Shown in pieces: positions 37,901 through 47,075 of a DNA stretch of 64,000 nt (position 1 is its first letter; the number at the start of each line of letters is the position of its first letter). The stretch is taken from the NCBI GenBank assembly GCA_935421135.1, contig OW285193.1:16788099-16852098 (forward strand), in the 5' to 3' direction. A model generated the notes under the pieces. It had not been told where the DNA came from and ran no database searches. It worked only from the letters and a program-made list of their open reading frames with translations. Made by a program: the position numbers and the translations under genes. Origin of the DNA: Bugulina stolonifera. Lineage: Eukaryota > Bryozoa > Gymnolaemata > Cheilostomatida > Bugulidae.

Positions 37901-38305
37901 AAATCATCGAGAGACAGCCAATTTAAGCTTTGGCGACTACCTATCAATTGGAACAGCTATAACCTAAATGCAATTTACTCTACTTGATTATATTTTTCTG
38001 CAAGTAAACTGGAAAGCAGCATTGTGGAAGTTAATGTGTCAGTAGAACTTACCCAGAAGTGCTATAATCCATACGGCTCTCTGTGCCCTGGTCGTAGCTA
38101 TAACTCTAGAGATGCCATGTGCAGACGTATTCTGTGCCCAGTACAGTTCGTACAATTCTTCCTCCTCTTCCTGAGTTTTTCTCTCTGCTTCTTCTGAGGT
38201 CATTCTCCTTGTTGTCCTTGCCGTGACTCCCAACGATATGAATGATTATGATGCTTGTGCTGGATGTTATAATTCCAGAGTAACCTTTGGTTCTAGACCA
38301 ACAAT
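17379..38305 (-). CDS. DEG/ENaC (ASIC-type) channel with inserted sushi and pentraxin/LamG domains
   Basis: Amiloride-sensitive-type sodium channel subunit. Coding exons: 38053-38203 (ATG at 38203-38201; the exon itself starts at 38305), 36856-36991, 32992-33134, 31461-31724, 29327-29509, 26921-27087, 26483-26497, 24782-24917, 23530-23718, 22727-22992, 22092-22247, 21541-21693, 20238-20442, 19520-19715, 18606-18697, 17379-17593. Phases agree at all 15 introns, giving 888 residues plus TAG. Order: acidic N-tail; conserved His-Gly gating pair H29-G30; TM1 about 43-66; FPSVTFCNFNR near 86-96; sushi domain 144-231; pentraxin/LamG-like domain 232-461; RVKR at 467-470; Ser/Thr/Asn linker; LLSCTFRGKAC near 540; Cys-rich palm/thumb 551-787; TM2 with GCS filter (IGGHLGLFIGCS, about 819-830); basic tail ending NEC. 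A plain channel would be about 570 residues; the module adds 318. An in-frame TAA precedes the chosen ATG. Confidence 0.93.
19835..20124. mobile_element. hAT-type MITE, 290 bp
   Basis: Terminal inverted repeats CAGGGCTGTAACAACC and GTTGTTACAGCCCTG with an 8-bp target duplication CCCTGACT (19827-19834 and 20125-20132), the hAT hallmark. No transposase. It lies in the channel-gene intron between exons 20238-20442 and 19520-19715. Confidence 0.88.
20544..21325 (+). mobile_element. Solo-LTR-like element (plus orientation)
   Basis: Begins TGTAATGGT and ends ACCATTACA, with near-matching 4-bp flanks ATGT/ATAT. A TATA box (GTATATAAAGC near 20980) precedes AATAAAG (near 21033). Inverted relative of 14420-15081. 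It is inserted antisense in the intron between channel exons 21541-21693 and 20238-20442. No internal retroelement genes are present. Confidence 0.58.
23345..23440. repeat. 18-bp tandem repeat, about 5 copies
   Basis: Units of ACCGGTTCCTCATACGTG with small changes, in a channel-gene intron. Each contains the palindrome ACCGGT. Confidence 0.85.
23530..29509 (-). CDS. Five exons encoding the pentraxin/LamG-like domain of the channel
   Basis: Exons 29327-29509, 26921-27087, 26483-26497, 24782-24917 and 23530-23718 encode residues 232-461. Recognisable are the pentraxin-type strands LTLCLWIKT with GTVLSYGQ, the paired-cysteine strand WYPMCLQYST, FSFNGQVVYFN, and the closing motif AEIANVNIWDRVLS. 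The fold is a concanavalin-like jelly roll that binds sugars, proteins or phospholipids in other proteins; the ligand here is unknown. Incoming and outgoing introns of the whole block are phase 1. The classical pentraxin HxCxS/TWxS signature is degenerate. Confidence 0.82.
24547..24681. mobile_element. Very short hAT-like MITE, 135 bp
   Basis: Near-perfect inverted ends CAGTGCTCAAAGTGTA and TACACTTTGAGCACTG, flanked by imperfect 8-bp repeats GGACTATG and CGCCTATG. The interior is G-rich. It lies just downstream of channel exon 24782-24917, in the intron. Confidence 0.65.
26270..26420. repeat. Local array rich in ACATGTACAT and CACATATCGTACG
   Basis: Irregular repeats of the palindromes ACATGT, GTAC and ACGTGT spaced about 40 bp, beside the 15-nt microexon. 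Open frames on both strands here reflect the repeat only. Confidence 0.7.
26483..26497 (-). CDS. 15-nt microexon in the LamG-like domain
   Basis: CTACACTCTTTAAAG (Leu-His-Ser-Leu-Lys), bounded by a good acceptor (TTTTCTTTGCAG) and donor (GTAAGTACA). It is phase 0-0, so skipping it would keep the frame and remove five residues. Confidence 0.75.
31461..31724 (-). CDS. Exon encoding the sushi (CCP) domain of the channel
   Basis: One symmetrical phase 1-1 exon of 264 nt, typical of shuffled extracellular modules. It opens with a Thr/Pro-rich stretch (PPTTTEKPKTTTTTARP) likely to be O-glycosylated. The CCP fold signature follows: C165, NNGLSYELRG, FYC (C200), C216, then C229 after GRIPL. Sushi domains normally have four cysteines; an extra one (C190) is present and may pair outside the domain. 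It encodes residues 144-231. Confidence 0.9.
34381..34505. mobile_element. Fragment of the TGTCTTCGCGACC MITE family
   Basis: Starts with the terminal repeat TGTCTTCGCGACC and continues with the body in reverse orientation relative to 43611-43875 (AAGATGGCCATCCGGCC, AGGCTATTGACCTGG). It is truncated after about 125 bp. Confidence 0.7.
34850..35080. repeat. 15-bp tandem repeat, about 15 copies
   Basis: Unit AGTCTACATATAACT, alternating with AGTCTACATATAGCT, in the second intron of the channel gene. The unit is a multiple of three, so the minus-strand open frame over it is an artefact. Confidence 0.93.
36193..36340. repeat. 24-bp tandem repeat, about 5 copies
   Basis: Units of the form GTAATTCTTCAGCAGTGTTA plus TACC, degrading to GTTATAC repeats at the right end. 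In the second intron of the channel gene. Confidence 0.85.
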
Positions 38306-41300
38306 CTGAAACGAGTTATTAGAGTGAGGAAACGTTGGCAGGGCTCTCCCATGTGTTCAGACTAACACTGGCCCTAAGTCTAAACATTCACCTGTGTTAG
38401 CAGTGATCAATCACTCACTGGAATATGCGGTCGGTCATATACAGACTATTAATTGTCCTGTGACAGATGTGTTAGTACCGGCTCACGCGTGTACATCACC
38501 GCTAATGCAGTTGAATAGCTATACTGTGCAGTTAAAATGCAGCACTTTCTGTGTTCTGTTGGCAGACTCAAAATTTTAATGAAATAAATAGCAGCTATAA
38601 TTCAGGACTTGCTTATAAAACAGTTAAGTTGTCCCATGCTGTAACAATTATGTTAATATTCCCGTGACTGAAGAGAAATTCTTTTCTATTATAAATGCAG
38701 CTTTATTTTGGCCCATTAGAACCTTTATATTTCAAATGATGCAGGATATTATATGTAAATGTATGTACATTTAGTTCTATGAAGTTGTTTACATGGATGT
38801 GTCCAAGACTTGGGCAAAGCCAAAGTTAGGGAATTTTTTGAATATGTGCTGAAGGGGCTCTGGGGGTCATCCAAGCTCTCACAGGGCCAGGGTAGTGACC
38901 TGGTGGGGGTTAGGCGGCACTGTTCTTGAAACCGGGTATAGGTGCATATCCAAGAGCTTAAAATGGAATAAGATTTTAAAATGAAAAATAAACGATTATG
39001 TGGCTAACTATTGAAGCAGCAGTTAATTCATTGTATGTGATTGGTCAATTCATGGTTTGAAGTTTCAAACTCTTACTTGTAAAATATTCATAGCTACTGT
39101 CCTTCTACGCCATATTCACAAGCACCTGGTCACAAGCACCTGGTTATGCTCATGGTCCTGAATAATTTTATAAGTTGGAATTAAACAGCTTTCTAAGTGC
39201 CACTATGTTTTGTGGAACAAGTAATTTTCTACCTAACAGGGAATTAATGGGAATATCGTTGTGCATTAGAGTTTCCAAGCAACATGGATTGATGTTACCA
39301 TTTTAGGGTTCTGTTCTGTCATTCTTGGATGATTTGACTTCAGAATAGGCCAGTAAACAAAGCCATCAATATGGTTGATAAACTGAGAATTGAATTATTG
39401 CCATATTGTAATGTTTTCTTTACATAAGCGTTCAGTTATTAATATACTTCATAGATAGAATTTTTATGTTAATGAAGTGCCAACTGAAATAATATATTAA
39501 TCCAGAGAAACCAGTAGAATCTAGTCAGTCTTGGTTAGATGAAAGTAGAGATACCAGCTGGATAGGGGGCAGAACTGACTGGGTCAAAATTTATACTTGT
39601 CCCATGTGTATGTGTATGGTATAGGATGTATGGGATTTATCCATTTGCAATTCAAATTATGAAAATTCCTGAAGTTAACTGCCAGAATATCAGAAGAGAA
39701 AAACTATTATACAAAACTAGTGTCGACATGGCTGTATAATAAACATCATGTCTGAACAAATTCTCTATGATAACAGAAGTTGTTACTTGACCATACCTAG
39801 TTAAGAATGACAGTTAGAATAAAATCCCTAATTAATGCATTTCACAACACATGTACGCAACCTCTACAACAAACCTTGTATGCAGCCTAATGGCAAACCT
39901 CTGCAGGAAGCCTTGCAACTTCTCAACAGATAGTTTAATGTCACGCATGTCAGGATGAGAGCCTTGCTTTATGTTATATATAAACTTCTATTCAACCGAT
40001 TGAATAGGGCAATGTGGAGGCTGGGCACAGCTCAAACTAAGCCCTATGGCCTGTTTTTGGTTTCCCATGTTGTAAATCATATGCAAACGCTTTATTTTAG
40101 CAGAAAGATAACATATGACTACAAACGCAGATCAGTTATTTTACAAGTAGTGTATGCATATGCACAATATTGAAGAAAATAAATTGTAGTTCATGCATGT
40201 ATGAAAGCCATTACTAAATTTCAGGGTCCTGACATTGTAGCTATGTGTATGTGTAAATCTATTTAGTCTGATTATAAACGCCTGCCTGACTCTCAATTTA
40301 AACTAAAAGTGATAATATTCTATTAGTTTTAGGCTACCAATAACCATAATTGATATTTGTGAAATATTTAGATCACACTTGTTGTACAGGGTAAGACGAT
40401 TCCTATGAAGTTAGGGCACACCCAAGGGTCATTTTCAGAGTTGTGAAACCAAGTCCTTGCTTTAAAAGTACTAAGAATGTTTTTGCATCTGGTCCATCGA
40501 AATAATTTTGATTTTGTAAAAGAGCTTATTCACCTGGATGAGAATAGATTTTATACATGTACATATATCCATGTAATGTCCACTGTCACATATAATAGTG
40601 ATCTATTAGCAGGACACCCTGTATATGGAATTGTATCATGTATCAATTCAATATCATATAACAGTGAAAAGGTATAAAAACTGAAAATGGCTCAATCTAC
40701 ATATAGATCAATGATAATAACAATATTCCCTATGAAGAAGAACACAAGGAGTAGACAAATCCAAAGTGTGGAGTAGCACCTAACACAGTCACAATGACAT
40801 GAGGTAACAACTTCTCATTTCACTGAAGTTAATAGCTTACATTATAGAAGTGCATCTACGACTGGTTGGTAGAATGACCTTGTTTTGGTGATATAGCTCT
40901 AAGAGACCAGATAGCTTCATGAAGATGAGATCAGAATCCAGAAGTCTACCAAAAAAACATTAGACAACTTCTAGTGAAGTGCGTCAACCTAGAAATGTTC
41001 TCCAAATACTGTATATGAGGCTCCTGTCAAAACTTGGTAGGAAATGTATCAATGAATATCCTGCTGCAGTGCTGCTTAAACAGCTCATACCCATTATATA
41101 GAAGTAGTGAAAGTAGTAATAGGTACAGCATATGTTATAGACCCAATAAAAAATTACATCATTTTGTTCCAGATAAAGTACATCTTGAGATATACCCACT
41201 AGGTGAAATATCTCCTGGTAGTTCCTAATGGGTGGAATGGTGGAATACCATACAATGGCAGAACATTATACAAATACATACTGTATTTATGCTCTTTTGG

Positions 41301-43559
41301 TCAAATTTCAATTTTAAAAAATTTTTTTGATATGTGAACTCCCAAATTAAATTTAATTTCAATGGGCTATACCTGTGTTATAACAAGGGTGGTATAAAAT
41401 CATGGGGAGGGGTGATGCTACAGTTTTTTGTCTAGTAATGTTCAATATACTTGTATATTATGTGTATACACTTACTGTAAACAGGTAGTCCAAATTTTGT
41501 CGCCGGAGATAGGTCTGTTTCAAGAAGCATGTCCACGGGAGGGAAAGCTGACCTGCCTGTAGTTTCACTAGAGAAATACAAAAGGCCAATTGTGGATAGG
41601 TCGGTGTTAAAAGTTGTTCATGTAATTGCTTATTTTAGGTATTTATATAAAAGTCTAAGACAAGTAGAAAACTTGTAAACTAACAGGATTACCTACAAGC
41701 CCAGCCTAGTGTTTCTAGAGAATAATACCATTTTAATTTACCAATTCATTTATACTATGAGTAGTTTTTACTGCACTGTATAATACCAGTCCGCCTTCAA
41801 TATATGCCATCTAATAGAGGCTTACATGTATCTCAACTAAAACCAGTACAATGTGCCCTTTGCATATATGTCACCAACACAAAGTCATGTATACAATAGC
41901 CTGGGTCCTAGTTCAGTAACATAACATTGAAGCATTTGAGGGCTTACAGTAGAATAACTTGAGTGAGTGTTAGAATAACAACTTCAAGTGGAAGTCCAGC
42001 CTCATTGGAATTTTAGAAGGTAGAATATTGAGGTAATGCAAATATGTAAATAATAAAATAAAAAAATACAATTTTGAGTTTTTTGAGAAAGTTATTCTTG
42101 CTATTAATATAGGGCCTAGGTATGTATAAAGAGTTCTGCTATTTAAAAATTCTGTAAAGTTTGCCCTAGGGCTATCATGGTCACTGTCAGAGTACATTGC
42201 AAGGGCTACTTTGCATATCCATATTTGATTGTGTATTGGAAATAGAAACTTGAGACTAGCTTGTTTATTACTATGGCTATAGGGGAATATCTTTACTAAC
42301 AAGGATGCTGTGCCAGGATGGCAAAATACAGATTCATGCTTGTTTATAAATATAATGTAGCCCATGATAAATGAGCTATCATAGTCCTGTACATGTACAA
42401 ATGTACATACAGGTCTAAGAGGGCAGATAATGCTGAGTTAAATTGGTGAATAAAGATGGAAAGTGGTATTCTTGGGTTTCCAAAACTCTGAAACGAGCAA
42501 CCATCGACAATTTTTCACATAACATCTAATATTGAAACATATTGCTATGCCCTGTCTGCCTTGTAATGTTTGAGGGCATGTGTACATGATAAAAATTAGT
42601 TTTTGAAATTTCAGATGTATCTTTTTCAAAAATAATACTGACACTGATTAGCATGTTCATTAGAATATTGTTATTCAGGTGACAAAGAATGTTACTCATA
42701 AATAGCATCATCCCATTGACAGCAGTCATCATTTTGTTATTATAACTGGTAATAACATTTACTGTGGTCACAAATACTCCAGCAAACTCCACTCATTGTA
42801 AAGTAATTAGTATAGTCTATTTTCCTGGCAAATAAAAATCAGAGAAAACTGCCAATAGTGGGTGGGGTATTGGAACACCCTTATTATAAACTGAATAGGA
42901 GGAAAGCTCAGTTTCTAAGCTATCTTTTGGTATATTATTCATCATTATAGCATCATTTTCATCAGAGTATGTTTAGATTATGCTAGGTAGGGTAGCGATG
43001 CCTTCCGAAAATTGCACTACGACTGAGAAAATAGCCCCTCCAATGCCTTTAAATTGATTATTAATAGACAGGAACATGAGATGTACAGCAGTAGCAGCAG
43101 CGGCAGAGTAGTAGTAGTAGATGTACTGATAGTAGATCACAATATGGGGAGATTAAACCTTCTGTCTATATTAGTAAGTACACTTTATTTAGGTACAGTA
43201 ACCATGGCAGCGCATGGGACAACCCTTTAGTTCAGATCTAACTACATGTAGTTTCAGTCAATCTTATACACGTATGTAAAAATTAGACAGAAAGAAGCAA
43301 ATCTACTCTGTATAGTTTGTTATGTTAGGGTACATGACTAGCTAGATACAGTTGTTTTATAGAATGTTTGCTAATGATAGTTTGAAAACACGGATCTTTG
43401 TTAAATTATTTACAATATAGACTTGTACTCTTGCTACTAAGACTTGTACATTTAAATTAATATGTGTCTGCTTCTACGGTTTAATTCAGGACGTGATATT
43501 ATGTTATTATTTAGAGTTTACTCCTCTTTGTTACACCTGCATGGACGGAGTCAGCTAAG
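38306..43559. other. Spacer between divergent channel and NHL genes
   Basis: About 5.2 kb between the minus-strand channel gene and the plus-strand NHL gene; it should contain both promoters. The only structured item I see is the exon-like segment at 41476-41567. Open frames at 41970-42365 and 42438-42792 have low-complexity composition and no family. Confidence 0.5.
41476..41567 (-). CDS. Orphan exon-like segment
   Basis: Bounded by a good acceptor (TATTTCTCTAG) and donor (ACA|GTAAGTG) with an open frame containing GRSAFPPVDMLLETDLSPAT. It has incoming phase 2 and outgoing phase 1. It lies 3.2 kb upstream of the channel's first coding exon. Its outgoing phase matches channel exon 36856-36991, so it could be part of an alternative 5' end, but the partner exon before it was not found. 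No family recognised. Confidence 0.4.
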
Positions 43560-46287
43560 ATGAATGTGTCAAGGTGAGTTATCCATTATTGGTAAACTAA
43601 AGATAAAAGATGTCTTCGCGACCTAAACTTCAGACCCAGGCTGATTTACGAAAATATTTTCCGGCACACATCCGTCACATGGTCGCGAACACACCGGCCT
43701 GGGCCAAAAGCAAAATCCTCATTTTTGCTCGAATAAATCAGGTGTGCTGAAGAGCTAGGAATGGTTTCGTCCGGCCAAGCAAAATCTCAGGCCAATAGCC
43801 CTTCTGACCTGGGTCGGACGGCCATCTTGTGTTTTTTATTTGTCACCCGGGTCCGTCCAAGAGGTCGTGAAGACACCTAAAAAGAAGAACTATTTAATGG
43901 CAGAGGTTGAAGTGCCTGTGGTATGCCTGACCACTATTAAGTATGCTAGAACTAACACAAAATAAAGATTTAAAATGCTAAAAATATATTAAGGGAAAGG
44001 AAGTTTGAACTGAATGCTCAAAAACTGTAGATATCAGCGATAACAGATGGTGACACCCTAGGCTGGGTTCTAGTCTGCTCAAGACTATTGGTGGGCCAGT
44101 TGAGGTTTTGGCGGACTGTTTATAACTTTGTTGTAAATTCTGAGGGTAAATAAACTTGCTTTTGCAAATTTGCAGTTGGTAATGTGATATGTCCACTTTA
44201 CAAAATCACGCTACCGTACATGTAGCTACTCAACAAGTACATGTATATAAAAACTCACCAGCCCCATGCAGCTTGAACTGCCAGGTGCCAGTGCTGGCCA
44301 ACTCCTCGTGAGAAAGGCCCAGATGGTATGGCCTTTTTGGCAAGGTGGGGGTAGAGGAGTTGCCTTGAAGCCATGCTGGCTTGCATGACCTCGAGGACTT
44401 TTGTTGAGGCACAGGAGCAATTGTGGCTGGATGCTCTTCTTAACACCACCGTGACTAGGATTCGAACCTGAACCCTTCAGCATGAAAGTCCAGTATTCTA
44501 ACCACTCGGTAACGGCTGCTCAACGGGTATATAGGACATGTACATGTATATTAAATATACTTGCTCATGTTAAATGGGCATTTTGTACTTTGTAGTGTCA
44601 CTTTCACCAAGTTAGAAAAATTCCTGAGTACATCTAATGAAGTCTTTCATATGGAGCTAGATCTTAACAAAAATAACGGCAGTATTCTATTTAGCGCATG
44701 GAGTCATCTTTGGGAAACTGATGGTGAAACCACTTCAATTCTCACAACTATTTCGAGGCTGTATCTAACCAACTTTCAGCAGCTCAATTCAACTCATGTT
44801 GCTCTAGTTAACTACAACAGGCACTGTATAACAGTACTGAACAGGGGAGATAATCAGGTTGAAACTTTAGCAGGGACATGTGATTCTGAAGGCTATGTAG
44901 ACGGAAGGGTGGGTACTGGGAAGCTAAATTATCCCCGAAGCATTGAGGTAGATATACGGAATCCAAGCAGGCTGCTAGTTACCGATTTATTTAACCATGC
45001 ATTGAGGTATGTGGATCTACAGACTGGAGAGCTGGGTACAGTTATAAACTCTGGTCTTAGTCACCCTGTGGGAATGCTATGGGCAAACCATAAGTTACTC
45101 ATAACAAATAACCATTTTATCTCAGAGATTAGCTGGCTCAATGACGGCACTGCTATCAGCACTGTTGTAACTGGCTCCAACACTAGTGGCGTTGCAGATG
45201 GCAGGTTTGAAGACGCCAGATTCTTCTCTCCATCAGAATTAGTAGAAGTTGGAGAAGACCTCTATTTAGTCGCTGATTATAACAATCAGCGACTACGTCT
45301 CCTAAATATGTGGACCGATAGCGTAGGTCCAGTATGTATTGATGGTGAATCTCGATGCATGACAAGGAGTCAAGTTCGATCTAAGCCCCGATCTTTCCTC
45401 AGAGTTGGGAGCGATTTGTATCTTGGAATGGATAGGGATATCTACAAGTTGAGTGGTAGGTTTAATGCAGTGTTTTTATCCATATAATTGTTAGAACAAA
45501 TTATATACAATGTACTTTCCTAACGCACAGCACAGCTCTTGAACCCATGACCTAAAGAATGTGTATTTTAAAAGTGCATATTATTATTATAATGTTCAAT
45601 GCTTGTATCTACGCTGTTGATAGCTGCTAGGGTGCTGCCTCACAGCCCTCCTAGGTGACCTTTTGGCCCCTGGGTTAGATTTGCTTGCCCAATCAATCAA
45701 AAATAGCTGCATCTGCCTAATCAGTTTGGATACTTATAGTCTGACCTTGCATACAGTGGTCCAAGTCTAAGAAGAGAGGTGGGGGTCTCTAAGGTAGCAG
45801 ACATAATCACTTGAGGGTGAAAAGCACCCGAACGGTGCGCACAGCGGGGAGGGGAAACTGGAAACTTTATCAAAATTAGACACCAAAATGGTGCAAAATC
45901 CAAGAACTTCGGGTTAAAATATGGTCCAAGATCTTAAGGTAAAATATGGTCCAATTAGTATTATTATTATAATAGTAATCTGCAGGGGGTCTATCAGTCT
46001 GAGAGACCCCCTGAAATTTATGGTGGGGGGGACTGTGTCCCTCCCCCCCCCCCAACTTTGACCACTGCTTGCATATAAAAATCAGTTATGTGACAACTCG
46101 CATGTTATCGTTGTTAATAGGAAGCAACATACCTACCAAAGCTGTTGATCGATTGGATGACCCTGACCAATGTAAGGAGAATGTGGCTGGAGATACTAAA
46201 CTAGATTGTAGAAACACTGCAGTCGCTCATAAAAGTGGACTAGTACTTTGGGCGGTGCTCTTATGTAACCTGGTAGGCAAGAACTGA
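43560..46287 (+). CDS. NHL-repeat beta-propeller protein with hydrophobic C-terminus
   Basis: Exons 44596-45455 and 46121-46287 are firm: donor AGTG|GTAGGT, acceptor TTAATAG|GAAGC, phases match, stop TGA. A 14-nt first exon at 43560-43573 (ATGAATGTGTCAAG|GTGAGT) fits the required phase 2 and gives 346 residues, but it encodes no signal peptide, so the true 5' end is uncertain. An ATG at 44567 inside the ORF is an alternative. The protein shows NHL blades such as GYVDGRVGTGKLNYPRSIEV, VTDLFNHALRYVDL, GVADGRFEDARFFSPSELV and LVADYNNQRLRLL. The last exon adds a short Cys/Asp-rich piece and the hydrophobic end GLVLWAVLLCNLVGKN, which resembles a GPI-anchor signal. NHL propellers bind proteins, RNA or carbohydrates; the partner is unknown. 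A poly(A) signal AATAAA lies at 46445. Confidence 0.8.
43611..43875. mobile_element. Full copy of the TGTCTTCGCGACC MITE family, 265 bp
   Basis: Imperfect terminal inverted repeats TGTCTTCGCGACCT and AGGTCGTGAAGACA. Body shared with copies at 9040, 11445 and 34381. No clear target duplication and no coding sequence, so the superfamily is not assigned. It lies in the proposed first intron of the NHL gene. Confidence 0.82.
44245..44524 (-). mobile_element. tRNA-derived SINE
   Basis: On the minus strand the head (about 44455-44524) looks like a tRNA: GCCGTTACCGAGTGG with an A-box-like part, AGTGGTTAGAATACTGG, and a perfect B box GGTTCGAATCC. Its 3' acceptor half ACGGT pairs with GCCGT. The anticodon stem is poor and about 200 bp of unrelated tail follow (GTTAAGAAGAGCATCCAGCC onward), so it is a SINE and not a tRNA gene. 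It sits just before NHL exon 44596-45455. Confidence 0.75.
45456..46120 (+). other. Second intron of the NHL gene
   Basis: Contains a GC-richer middle (about 45640-46060) with direct GGTCCAA(G/A) phrases and a G-run/C-run pair (near 46023 and 46040). It may be an old mobile element, but I find no termini. Confidence 0.5.
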
Positions 46288-47075
46288 GCCAACTGCTGCA
46301 AACACTCTGCTGCAGCTTCAACTTGGAAACTGATAAATACACAGATCTATAATTATGACTATAACAGATTTTTCACTCTGCAAAAGCAGGAATATGTTTT
46401 GTTAGTAAATCCATATAATACATGCACTTATAGTTGAACAAAATAATAAACACTGCGGCAGATTTTTATGTGGTAAAGACATGCGAACATATTTGTGCAC
46501 ATAATACTGTATTCTCACATGCTCCATTAGAGCCCTGCACAAGCTTTGGTAGTGAAATTCAAACTTCTTTTCACAAATTTGTTTGCAAGGATCAAGATAT
46601 CTTATTACATTGAGTAAAATAGAAAAGAGAAATGACAGGCATAAGCATGTTATATATTATTAATGACACTAATTGGAGTAAATATCGTATTTTATAGTCC
46701 ACTTTGTATTTTGGGATAAAATTACATAAATAGTTTAATTATCATGTTAGGAAGTTGAGCACCTGTATACTGTAGATATACAGTGTATCTATGCTGATAA
46801 TTGTAAAAATATCCGCTATGCATATGGTTTACATGTATTATATTATTATAATAAAAAATTTTGAGAGAAAATTGCGGTAGATTAGTGGAAGCGGCTATAA
46901 ACTTAGCCAAGACTCTGTAACATCTCTAGGTTTGGCTGTTGTTAGAGAATGAAGCCATAGATCTGGGCTATGTACACTGAATGCTCGAGTAGAAGCAAGG
47001 CGGTATATAAACTATTAGATTGCCTGAAGAGTACAATACTAAATGACTAAACGAACTACCTTCATGTACTGTTCA

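Noticed and set aside
38204..38233. Upstream start for the channel protein
   Set aside because: The extended frame begins with TTG and is closed by a TAA just upstream; the ATG at 38203 gives a normal N-terminus.
42438..42792. Minus-strand overlapping open frames rich in Met/Ile/Asn
   Set aside because: Composition follows local AT richness and no splice or family support was seen.
44455..44524. tRNA gene on the minus strand
   Set aside because: B box and acceptor half look right, but the anticodon and T stems pair poorly and a SINE-type body follows.
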